Positions 1 through 6,029 of a stretch of 6,326 nucleotides of DNA are shown piece by piece. The translations under genes and the position numbers were made by a program. Origin of the DNA: Planctomycetota bacterium (GTDB taxonomy: Bacteria > Planctomycetota > Planctomycetia > Pirellulales > Thermoguttaceae). Location of the stretch: positions 1 to 6,326 of the forward strand of contig JAMOAF010000820.1 in assembly GCA_023621895.1 (NCBI GenBank), given 5' to 3'. Each line of letters begins with the position of its first letter. Within the stretch, counting starts at the first letter, position 1. The notes below the pieces were generated by a model that searched no databases, was not told the origin of the DNA, and was given only the letters and a program-made list of their open reading frames with translations.

Positions 1-196
1 TTGGGCTGGGCGCTGGGTGGCTGTCGCCGCCGCGTGCGGCGTGCGTGTTAGCCGCCAACCTTGCGCTCCATCCGGACGAGCCGGATGGGGGCGTTTGGGC
101 TGGGCGCTGGCTGGCGGTCGCTGCCGGGCGGGGACGCGTGTTAGCCGCCAACCTTGCGCTCCATCCGGACGAGCCGGATGGGGGCGTTTGGGCTGG
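1..196. repeat. Tandem repeat, about 93-bp period, with internal hairpin
   Basis: A 61-bp segment at 43-103 recurs without mismatch at 136-196, an offset of 93 bp. Positions 1-42 resemble 95-135 (the first 16 bases are identical), so the window opens inside an earlier unit and the array probably continues to the left. Each conserved segment holds a hairpin with arms CCATCCGG / CCGGATGG around a 5-nt loop ACGAG (68-88 and 161-181). The variable part of the unit (about 32 bp) is related between units rather than unique. Neither strand has a T-tract after the hairpin, so it is not a standard intrinsic terminator. The period is a multiple of three, so one frame stays open across it, but the resulting Arg/Gly/Trp-rich peptide does not look like a real protein. 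It is best read as an intergenic repeat family of the host; its function is unknown. Confidence 0.9.
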
Positions 197-296
197 ATGG
201 TGGAGGCGGCTGCGCGCTGGTGAGTGGCCTGAAAGGTGCGCGCCAACGCACGGCACAACCGTTTTATTTGGAGCAGAACCGGGAAACGCAACTGAC

Positions 297-319
297 GAAG
301 TGACAGGCGAACTCACTTC
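297..319 (-). other. Stem-loop overlapping the lexA stop codon
   Basis: Perfect 7-bp inverted repeat GAAGTGA (297-303) / TCACTTC (313-319) with a 9-nt loop. The right arm covers the lexA stop codon and the last Lys codon. In the lexA transcript no U-run follows, so it could stabilise the 3' end or give weak termination at best. It may also be chance. Confidence 0.3.
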
Positions 320-924
320 ACCTGCCGCACGACACCGACCACCACGCCGAGAACCTTGGCGTTCTTCACGTAAATCGGCTTCATGCTGGAATTTGCCGGC
401 TCGAGCCGAATCCGGTTCTTCTCGGGAAACCAGCGTTTCAGCGTCGCCTCGTTTTCGTCTGTCAAGGCGACAACGATCTGCCCCTTTCGGGCGGTCCGTT
501 GTCGCCGAATCACCACGTAGTCGCCGTCAGCGATCTGGTCCTCGATCATCGAGTCGCCGTTGACCTCCAGAACAAAGAGGTCTTTGTTCGAAGGGTCGAA
601 TATTTCCTTGAAATCGACCCGATCTTCCTGCTCGATTGCTTCGTGGAGCACGCCCGCGGCAATCCGGCCGGCCAGCCGCAAGCCCCGGTCCTCGATCGGT
701 TCGGCGGCCAATTGAATCGCCCGCGACATATTCGGCTCGCGGATGATCAATTCCTTCTTTTCAAGGGCTTTCAAGTGGCACATCACGCCATTGGGCGACT
801 TGATTTTGAAGTGCTCGCCGATCTCCCGCACCGTGGGACCGTACCCCCGGGAGCGGATCTTGTCGCGGATGAACTCGTAGACGGCTCGTTGCCGGTCGGT
901 CAGACGTCCTTCAAAACATTCCAT
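313..924 (-). CDS. lexA: LexA repressor, SOS regulator with self-cleaving S24 peptidase domain
   Basis: LexA represses DNA-damage genes; RecA-ssDNA filaments trigger its autocleavage. The 203-residue product matches the usual length (about 200). Residues 7-75 form the winged-helix DNA-binding domain (LTDRQRAVYEFIRD, then SPNGVMCHLKAL as the likely recognition helix region). The cleavage site is Ala85-Gly86 in LRLAGRIAAG. The catalytic dyad is Ser125 in NGDSMIEDQI and Lys163 in EATLKRW. An in-frame ATG 19 codons upstream (979-981) sits only 2 nt past the -10 box, so it would probably precede the transcription start; the ATG at 922-924 has GGAG 6 nt upstream and is preferred. The gene stands alone: it has its own promoter and proB upstream ends with a terminator. 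A dyad inside the promoter suggests autorepression. Nothing looks truncated. Confidence 0.96.
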   Translation of the reverse strand: MECFEGRLTDRQRAVYEFIRDKIRSRGYGPTVREIGEHFKIKSPNGVMCHLKALEKKELIIREPNMSRAIQLAAEPIEDRGLRLAGRIAAGVLHEAIEQEDRVDFKEIFDPSNKDLFVLEVNGDSMIEDQIADGDYVVIRRQRTARKGQIVVALTDENEATLKRWFPEKNRIRLEPANSSMKPIYVKNAKVLGVVVGVVRQVK

Positions 925-930
925 GGCTGG

Positions 931-934
931 CTCC
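931..934 (-). promoter_or_regulatory. lexA ribosome binding site
   Basis: GGAG on the minus strand, 6 nt before the ATG at 922-924. It decides between this start and the in-frame ATG at 979-981, which lies almost at the -10 box. Confidence 0.7.
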
Positions 935-982
935 GTTGGTTTGCCCCTGGCGTGAAGATCGACAAAGCACCTGATGGACAAT

Positions 983-1010
983 AGTATAATATACGGCTGT
1001 ACACAGTCAA
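983..1010 (-). promoter_or_regulatory. lexA promoter (sigma70 type)
   Basis: On the minus strand TTGACT (1005-1010) and TATACT (983-988) are separated by 16 nt, each matching the sigma70 consensus at five of six positions. Transcription would begin near 975-977, giving a leader of about 50 nt before the lexA ATG. This is the clearest promoter in the window. Confidence 0.75.
984..1006 (-). promoter_or_regulatory. Candidate LexA operator dyads inside the lexA promoter
   Basis: Two dyads lie inside the promoter. GTATAATATAC (984-994) has perfect 5-bp arms around one central base and overlaps the -10 box. CTGTACACAG (997-1006) has CTGT/ACAG arms around two bases and lies in the spacer, touching the -35 box. 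Either could bind a repressor dimer, and LexA autoregulation is the usual pattern. Neither matches the E. coli box (CTGT-N8-ACAG) or the B. subtilis box (GAAC-N4-GTTC), so assigning them to LexA is inference from position. Confidence 0.4.
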
Positions 1011-1026
1011 GAGGGTTGGGCCGATC

Positions 1027-1053
1027 AAAAAGGCGTCTTCGCCCGGCAGACGC
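1027..1053 (-). terminator. Intrinsic terminator downstream of proB
   Basis: On the minus strand the stem GCGTCT / AGACGC (1048-1053 with 1033-1038) encloses a 9-nt loop and is followed, after one C, by TTTTT (1027-1031). It lies about 75 bp past the proB stop and just upstream of the lexA -35 box, so it should insulate lexA from proB transcription. A second hairpin, GTCCGAG / CTCGGAC (1059-1065 with 1078-1084), stands between it and the proB stop. Confidence 0.72.
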
Positions 1054-1129
1054 GTCTTGTCCGAGAGTCGTCCGCGGCTCGGACCGCGGCGGCTGCCTTC
1101 CGAGAGACTCGCCTCTGGGTCGCCGCCGA

Positions 1130-2281
1130 TCAGTCCGCGTGCGAGGCTGTGACCATCAGATTGTCGCGATGGATTACTTCTCCGTAGGGGCAGTAACCGA
1201 GAATCCCGGCGATTTCGCCGGTCTTCAGGCCACGAATCCGGCGGACGTCGTCGGAGCCGTAATTCGACAGTCCGCGCGCGAATTCCGTCCCATCGAGGTC
1301 GCAAACGGCCACAATGTCCCCTTTTTCGAAGTGGCCGCTGACCTTGACAACGCCGATCGCGAGCAGACTCCCGCCGTTCCACTCGACGGCCTTGCGCGCG
1401 CCGGCGTCGACGATCAGTTTGCCCCGCGGCTGCACGGTGTAGCCGATCCAGCGTTTTTTCGCGGCCACCAATTGCCCCTGCGCCAAGAAGGCGGTTCCGA
1501 CCGGCTCGCCCGCCACAATCGCCCGCAACACACCCGGCTTCCGGCCGCTGGCGATGATCACGTTTCCCCCCGACGCGGTGGTCATCCGCGCGGCCTCCAG
1601 CTTGCTGGCCATTCCCCCCTTGCCGAGGCCCGACTTCGCATCGCGGACCAGTGCGAGAATCTCCGGGCCGAGCCGTTCCACCGTGGAGATGACTTTCGAG
1701 CCCGGGGAGCGGGGATCTCCGTCATAAAGCCCCTCCACGTCGGACAGGAGCACCAGGAGCGGCGCTTGGATCAGGTTTGTGACGATCGCCGCCAGCCGGT
1801 CGTTGTCGCCAAAGGTCGTCTGGAGCTCTTCCACGCTGATTGTGTCGTTCTCGTTGATGATCGGCAGAGCACCGAATTCCAGCAGGGCGCAGAGCGTGTT
1901 GCGGGCGTTCAAATAGCGTTTGCGGTGATCGAGATCCTCGGCCGTGAGCAGGACCTGGGCGGCATGGCGGCCGTGTCTTTGCAGACTGCGTTCGTAGGCT
2001 TCCACCAGCAGGCTCTGCCCCGCCGCGGCGACGGCCTGCAATTGGGCGAGCTCCGTGGGACGCTCGCGCAGCCCCAGCCGCCCCATGCCCGCTCCCACCG
2101 CGCCAGAACTGACGAGCACAACCTTTCGCTTGGTTGACATCACATCGTGCAATTCCTGGGCGAGCTCGCCGATCCGTTCGTAGTTGAGCGAACCAGCCCC
2201 GCTGGTAAGCACTCGGGTACCGACCTTCACGACCATCGTCGTTGCGGTCGCGGCAATCTCCTGGCGAACGATGTCAGTCAT
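1130..2281 (-). CDS. proB: Glutamate 5-kinase with C-terminal PUA domain
   Basis: This cytosolic enzyme phosphorylates L-glutamate with ATP, the first step of proline synthesis and usually the feedback-inhibited one. The 383-residue product has an amino acid kinase domain (about 14-260): VVKVGTRVLT (17-26, phosphate-binding Lys19), VSSGAVGAG (57-65), INENDTIS (142-149), FGDND (157-161), SDVEGLYDGDP (180-190) and GGMASKLEA (222-230). A PUA domain follows (about 283-360). Length is slightly above the E. coli form (367). The start at ATG 2279-2281 fits the family's N-terminus; the frame stays open 40 codons upstream, but that extension (rich in Cys, Arg and Ser) is unlike the family. No good Shine-Dalgarno precedes it: GTTGAG directly abuts the ATG. 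proA is not adjacent. The gene is divergent from the purF at 2689 and ends in its own terminator. Confidence 0.96.
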   Translation of the reverse strand: MTDIVRQEIAATATTMVVKVGTRVLTSGAGSLNYERIGELAQELHDVMSTKRKVVLVSSGAVGAGMGRLGLRERPTELAQLQAVAAAGQSLLVEAYERSLQRHGRHAAQVLLTAEDLDHRKRYLNARNTLCALLEFGALPIINENDTISVEELQTTFGDNDRLAAIVTNLIQAPLLVLLSDVEGLYDGDPRSPGSKVISTVERLGPEILALVRDAKSGLGKGGMASKLEAARMTTASGGNVIIASGRKPGVLRAIVAGEPVGTAFLAQGQLVAAKKRWIGYTVQPRGKLIVDAGARKAVEWNGGSLLAIGVVKVSGHFEKGDIVAVCDLDGTEFARGLSNYGSDDVRRIRGLKTGEIAGILGYCPYGEVIHRDNLMVTASHAD

Positions 2282-2521
2282 CTCAACGGAAATCCAACAG
2301 GGGGTGGAGCAACGGGTTAAAGCCAGGCGGCTTGGACAGCCAGCGGAGACCGCAAAGCCGGTGGAAACCCTCTCGGCCCGAAGGACTGTCCACTTCGGCA
2401 CTTCAGCGGCGAGACGGTCCTTGCCGCCAATATCTTTCTCAACTCACCATGCAGTAATTTCGGCTATTCGATCCCGTTTGGTAAGGGGCACCACCCAATC
2501 CGATTCACCTTGCGAGGCCGG

Positions 2522-2550
2522 TTGTTGGGTTCCAGCCCGCGGATTACAAT
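2522..2550 (+). promoter_or_regulatory. Candidate promoter for the plus-strand purF
   Basis: TTGTTG (2522-2527), a 17-nt spacer and TACAAT (2545-2550), followed by an A-run. The -10 matches five of six consensus bases, the -35 only the TTG. Transcription would start near 2556-2558, leaving a leader of about 130 nt before the ATG at 2689. Confidence 0.5.
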
Positions 2551-2585
2551 AAAAAAGCGATCGGACCTGTCTGTCAGCGCGGCCC

Positions 2586-2612
2586 CGGAAGGCCGTGCCG
2601 GCCAGGCTTCCG
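2586..2612 (+). other. Hairpin in the purF leader
   Basis: CGGAAG plus CC (2586-2594, one bulged G) pairs with GGCTTCCG (2605-2612) to give an 8-bp stem. An overlapping alternative stem, CGGCC / GGCCG (2580-2584 with 2591-2595), excludes it. This could be a structured leader, but short GC-rich stems are common in such DNA and no known riboswitch core is visible. Confidence 0.25.
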
Positions 2613-2688
2613 TTCAACCCGTGGCCGGTTCCACCCCCCCAATTTCGTGCGGAGTTGGTCGTCAGGACGGCAGCCAAGCGACGAATCG

Positions 2689-4284
2689 ATGAGCGAGTTG
2701 CGAGAAGAGTGCGGCGTGGCCGCGATCTACCACCTCCCGGGCGCCGGCAGCAGCGCGCTCTGCCCCGAACAGGGGCCCGAGGAGGTCTCACGGTTAATGA
2801 TCAGGATGCTTCTGGACATCCAGAATCGTGGTCAATTGGCCGCCGGGTTCACTTCATACAACCCCCATCGGAGGCAACTCATCGACACCCATAAGGATGT
2901 CGGAACAGTCTCCGAGGTGTTTCGCCTGAGCCACCGGGGCAAGTATGAGAGCTTGATGAAGGAGTATGTGGGGAGGGCGGCCATCGGCCATGTCCGCTAT
3001 GCGACCTGCGGCGCGGAAGACCGCAGCTACGCCCAACCCTTCGAACGGCACCACATCAAGAAACACAAGTGGTTCAGTTTCGCCTTCAATGGCCAGTTGG
3101 CGAACTACTCCGTGTTGCGAGACGAATTGCTCGGTGACAGCGACAATTATCTCGCGCGGGAGACCGACACCGAAATCTTTATGCACATGATCAGCAAGGC
3201 GCTGTCGCAAGACGGCCGGCCCCCGCTGATCGATCTCTGCCGCCAGATCGCCGATCGGGCGGACGGCGCCTACAGCCTCGTCTTCCTCAACGCCCTGGGC
3301 GACATGCTCGTCGCGCGGGACCCGCTCGGCATCAAGCCCCTCAGCTATGCCGTCGACGGGCCGCTGTTCGCCGCCGCCAGCGAAAGCGTGGCGCTGCTGA
3401 ATCTCGGATTCGCCCCGGAAAGCATCAAGTCGCTGCTGCCGGGCCAGGCGATCACGATCACCGACGGCAAACTGCAAATCGAGCGTTTCGCCAACAGCCC
3501 CCGCCATGCCCACTGTTTCTTCGAGTGGGTCTATTTTTCGAACGTCGCCAGCACGCTCGACCGCCGCGGCGTTTACATGGCACGCAAGGCCCTGGGCGAA
3601 GAGCTGGCGAGAATGGAGACCTTGCCGATCGACGAGGATACGATCATTGTCCCCGTGCCGGATACGAGCAAAGCCGCCGCCGACTCGATGGCCTACCGCC
3701 TCGGCGTGCCGTGCCTGGAAGGCCTGATCCGCAACCGCTACAGCGGCCGCACCTTCATTGAGGGGGGCGCCAAGCGCGAGCAACGCGCTCAGACCAAGTA
3801 CACCCCCTTGCGCGAAGTCCTCGAAGACAAGCGGGTTCTGCTGGTCGAAGACTCCATCGTCCGCTCGACCACGATGCGCGTGCTGCTGAAACGCATCCGC
3901 CAGCAAGGGCTGGCTCGCGAAGTCCATGTTCGGGTGGCCTGCCCGCCGATCATCGCCCCCTGTTTCTACGGGATCGACATGTCGACGATCAGCGAGCTGT
4001 TTGCGCCCCACTTCCTCAAGGGACGCCCGCTGACCGAGGAGAACCAGGAGGAAATGGCCCGAACGCTCGGCGCGGACTCGCTCCGCTACCTGCCCGTCGA
4101 GTCGATCGCCCGGGCGATCCGACTCGATTCCGATCACCTCTGCCAGGCGTGCATCACCGGCGAGTATCCCACGGAGCACGGGCGGCGGCTGGCCCAGATC
4201 GCGATGCAAAACCACGACAGCGGCTTGGTCCACCGCACCTACGAGAAGGTCGGCGTGCCGGCCGCCGCTCATACGACAAGCTGA
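2689..4284 (+). CDS. purF: Amidophosphoribosyltransferase (PurF family), glutaminase-competent
   Basis: PurF makes 5-phosphoribosylamine from PRPP and glutamine, the committed step of purine synthesis. The product is 531 residues from ATG 2689; the frame also offers GTG 2647, with no better ribosome site. Seven residues precede Cys8 (REECGVAAI), consistent with a propeptide cleaved to expose an N-terminal nucleophile, as in B. subtilis. The glutaminase domain (8 to about 250) keeps NRGQ (46-49), GHVRYAT (100-106), FNGQ (133-136) and TDTE (159-162). The PRTase domain (about 270-490) has PVPDTS and the PRPP loop VLLVEDSIVRSTT (383-395), with Ser where the canonical motif has Gly (DSIVRGTT). Cys276, Cys425 and C485-x-x-C488 match the four Fe-S ligands of Bacillus-type PurF. 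The flexible-loop region after GRTFIE departs from the canonical form and is about one residue shorter. Its 3' end overlaps the convergent PurF-like gene. Whether it is the cell's only working PurF cannot be told from this window. Confidence 0.9.
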   Translation: MSELREECGVAAIYHLPGAGSSALCPEQGPEEVSRLMIRMLLDIQNRGQLAAGFTSYNPHRRQLIDTHKDVGTVSEVFRLSHRGKYESLMKEYVGRAAIGHVRYATCGAEDRSYAQPFERHHIKKHKWFSFAFNGQLANYSVLRDELLGDSDNYLARETDTEIFMHMISKALSQDGRPPLIDLCRQIADRADGAYSLVFLNALGDMLVARDPLGIKPLSYAVDGPLFAAASESVALLNLGFAPESIKSLLPGQAITITDGKLQIERFANSPRHAHCFFEWVYFSNVASTLDRRGVYMARKALGEELARMETLPIDEDTIIVPVPDTSKAAADSMAYRLGVPCLEGLIRNRYSGRTFIEGGAKREQRAQTKYTPLREVLEDKRVLLVEDSIVRSTTMRVLLKRIRQQGLAREVHVRVACPPIIAPCFYGIDMSTISELFAPHFLKGRPLTEENQEEMARTLGADSLRYLPVESIARAIRLDSDHLCQACITGEYPTEHGRRLAQIAMQNHDSGLVHRTYEKVGVPAAAHTTS

Positions 4285-5726
4285 ACCCGGTCTTCGCTGT
4301 GCCACCTGCTCGGGCAGCTCTCGCACGTCTCGGCGCCGTCCCAGCAGTACGTGCAGAGCCGGTGTTTCGGCAGACCGATCGCGGCAACCAGGTCGTCGAG
4401 TCTCTGGTACCTGAGCGTGGTCAGTCCCATGTCCAGCCGGATTCGTTCGACCATCGCCGCGTGGCGGTCGCTGAGCGGATCGGCGTACTCCTCCAGCTTG
4501 GCGCCGGCGTCGCCCTCCAGTTCCTTGATGGCTTTTCTCGTCGCCAGGTCGAGTTCCGACTTGGATCGGGAGAAACTCAAGAACTTGCAGCCGAAAATCA
4601 GCGGAGGGCAGGCGGGCCGCATGTGGACCTCCAGGGCGCCGTCGGCGTAGAGCCGCTTGATCGTGCCCTTCAACTGGGTTCCCCGGACAATCGAGTCCTC
4701 GCAGAACAAGAGGCGCTTTCCGCGGATCAGCTCGCTCACCGGAATGAGTTTCATCCGGGCGACAAGGTCCCGAACCTGCTGGTCCGGCGGCATGAAGCTC
4801 CGCGGCCACGTCGGCGTGTACTTCACAAACGGCCGCTGGTAAGAGACGCCGGCCTGGTGCGCGTAGCCGATTGCATGGCCGGTTCCCGAGTCGGGGATGC
4901 CCGCAACCACGTCGACTTCAACGTTGTCCGCCCTGGCCAGCGCCGCGCCGCAGCGGTTCCGCACCGCCTCGCAGTTGATCCCCTCGTAAGTCGAAGCCGG
5001 AAAGCCATAATAGACCCAAAGGAAGGAGCAGATCTGCATCTGGTCTCCGGGCGGCTGAACCGTTTCGATGCCCTCCAGCGACAATCGCACGATCTCGCCC
5101 GGCCCGAGGAATCGCTCCGTCTCGTAGCCGAGGTTCGCCAAGGCGCAGGTCTCCAGGGTGGCGCAGACCGCCTCCGGCTTGCCGCCGATCGCCAGGGGAG
5201 TCCGGCCCAGGCGATCCCTGGCCGCGTAGATGCAGTCGTCGGTCATCAGTAGCAGCGTGCACGAACCGTCGATCGCCTCCTGTGCAAGCCGAATCCCTTC
5301 TTCAAAGCTCCGCCCCTGGTTGATCAGCGTGGCGACCAATTCCGTGGGATTGATCGCGTCGCCGCTCATCTCTGAAAAATGGGTCGCGCGCTTGCGGAAC
5401 GCCTCGGCGGCGAGGGCCTCGAGGTTCAGTATCCGGCCCACGGTCACCAGGGCGTAGGTTCCCAAGTGCGACCCGATGATCAATGGCTGGTCTTCGTAGT
5501 CGCTGATCACGCCGATGCCCAGGTGACCCGCCAGCTTGGGAAGATCGTCCTCGAACTTGCTGCGAAACTGGGCGTTGGTGATGTCCTTAATGAACCGGGT
5601 CATCCCCTTGCCGTTCTTGACCGCCAGCCCGCCGCGAACAGTGCCCAGATGGGAATGATAATCCGTGCCATAGAACAGGTCGGCAACGCAATCGCCGCGG
5701 GATACAGCGCCGAAGACTCCCCCCAT
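4269..5726 (-). CDS. PurF-like protein with degenerate glutaminase domain and intact PRPP site
   Basis: This 485-residue protein aligns with PurF along its length. The start at ATG 5724-5726 has AAGGA 8 nt upstream; the 52 open codons before it look non-coding. It begins MGGVFGAV, where PurF has the nucleophile in CGVFGI, so Gly replaces the catalytic Cys. RGQ is RGG (31-33), the Arg of GHVRYST is not evident, and HNGN is HLGT (87-90), losing the oxyanion-hole Asn. The PRTase half is well kept: PDSGTGHA (278-285), RSFMPPDQQVRD (309-320) and MKLIP (325-329) like the canonical flexible loop, and the PRPP loop CEDSIVRGTQ (342-351). Cys233, Cys380 and C458-x-x-C461 match PurF Fe-S ligands, with an added CESC (468-471). 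It is probably unable to hydrolyse glutamine; ammonia-dependent PRPP amination, regulation or partnership with the neighbouring PurF are possibilities. Databases would likely label it amidophosphoribosyltransferase; true function unknown, so no symbol is given. Confidence 0.9.
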   Translation of the reverse strand: MGGVFGAVSRGDCVADLFYGTDYHSHLGTVRGGLAVKNGKGMTRFIKDITNAQFRSKFEDDLPKLAGHLGIGVISDYEDQPLIIGSHLGTYALVTVGRILNLEALAAEAFRKRATHFSEMSGDAINPTELVATLINQGRSFEEGIRLAQEAIDGSCTLLLMTDDCIYAARDRLGRTPLAIGGKPEAVCATLETCALANLGYETERFLGPGEIVRLSLEGIETVQPPGDQMQICSFLWVYYGFPASTYEGINCEAVRNRCGAALARADNVEVDVVAGIPDSGTGHAIGYAHQAGVSYQRPFVKYTPTWPRSFMPPDQQVRDLVARMKLIPVSELIRGKRLLFCEDSIVRGTQLKGTIKRLYADGALEVHMRPACPPLIFGCKFLSFSRSKSELDLATRKAIKELEGDAGAKLEEYADPLSDRHAAMVERIRLDMGLTTLRYQRLDDLVAAIGLPKHRLCTYCWDGAETCESCPSRWHSEDRVQLVV

Positions 5727-5734
5727 CGCAGATA

Positions 5735-5739
5735 TCCTT
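5735..5739 (-). promoter_or_regulatory. Ribosome binding site of the PurF-like gene
   Basis: AAGGA on the minus strand, 8 nt upstream of ATG 5724-5726. It fixes the start at MGGVFG and therefore supports the claim that the protein truly begins Met-Gly-Gly with no Cys-bearing propeptide. Confidence 0.75.
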
Positions 5740-5806
5740 TTCCAAAACCGGGCAGTCAGCTTTTGATTCTTCAGCCGCCGCGAGCGCCGCTCTCGGCAGG
5801 AAAAGC

Positions 5807-5834
5807 AAGCTAGCACAGATTGGGCTGCCAGCAA
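5807..5834 (-). promoter_or_regulatory. Weak promoter candidate for the PurF-like gene
   Basis: Minus-strand TTGCTG (5829-5834), 16-nt spacer, TAGCTT (5807-5812); a TG one base before the -10 gives an extended -10 form. Each hexamer matches consensus only partly, so this is a suggestion based on position about 80 bp before the start codon. Confidence 0.3.
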
Positions 5835-5853
5835 AGACGTCCCCGCAGGCGAG

Positions 5854-5873
5854 GGGGAACGGCGATGTTCCCC
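5854..5873. other. GGGGAAC/GTTCCCC hairpin upstream of the PurF-like gene
   Basis: Perfect 7-bp stem GGGGAAC (5854-5860) / GTTCCCC (5867-5873) with loop GGCGAT. The nearby TCCCC (5840-5844) could pair instead with the G-run at 5853-5858, so two exclusive folds are possible. It could be an operator-like dyad or a leader structure; no U-tract follows on either strand. Confidence 0.35.
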
Positions 5874-6029
5874 AACCCGCACGATCGAGTTATCTTCCCG
5901 AACCTGGGCGGAACCGCCGACTTCCGCAGTCGCGGAGAAAGCGGCAGCGGGGTTGTTTTGCCTCTTCTGGGTGGTCTGGTTCCCTTCAGGCGCGCTCAGT
6001 TCGACCCGGCTGGCGCCAATCCGCCCACT

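Larger units (their letters stand above)
2282..2688. other. Divergent spacer between proB and purF
   Basis: This 407-bp spacer separates two divergent genes. On the plus strand it holds a likely promoter for purF and a long leader with GC-rich hairpins. For proB I see no convincing promoter; a weak TTACTG-N17-GATATT match exists on the minus strand near 2425-2455 but is not called. Open frames here read as low-complexity extensions of the flanking genes and show no recognisable protein. Confidence 0.6.
5727..6029. other. Upstream region of the PurF-like gene
   Basis: About 300 bp with no convincing gene. It contains the ribosome site, a weak promoter candidate and a short hairpin. A plus-strand frame at 5820-6032 is Pro/Gly/Arg-rich with no recognisable motif, and the minus-strand extension of the PurF-like frame is also uninformative. 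Confidence 0.55.

Noticed and set aside
1..196. CRISPR-like spacing of repeats
   Set aside because: The repeats are 61 bp, too long; the intervening parts are related to each other rather than unique, and no cas gene is present.
17..223. Short repetitive ORF across the tandem repeat
   Set aside because: The frame is open only because the 93-bp period is a multiple of three; the peptide is repetitive and Arg/Gly/Trp-rich with no sign of being translated.
925..981. 19-residue N-terminal extension of LexA from ATG 979-981
   Set aside because: That ATG is next to the -10 box and upstream of the likely transcription start, and the extension is absent from the family; the ATG at 922-924 has a proper ribosome site.
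974..2137. 387-codon plus-strand open frame opposite proB
   Set aside because: proB on the other strand is complete with all motifs; this frame reads as its complement and also crosses the lexA promoter and the proB terminator.
2551..2688. Possible riboswitch in the leader of the plus-strand purF
   Set aside because: No conserved core of a purine, PRPP or other known riboswitch could be recognised; only generic GC-rich stems are present.
2854..4809. 651-codon minus-strand open frame antisense to both purF-type genes
   Set aside because: It is the shadow of two well-supported genes in GC-rich DNA, has Arg/Ala/Gly/Asp-rich composition with no recognisable domain, and spans the convergent junction.
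4149..5252. 367-codon plus-strand open frame opposite the PurF-like gene
   Set aside because: It is antisense to a clear PurF homologue; its composition is that of a GC-rich shadow frame and no family is recognisable.
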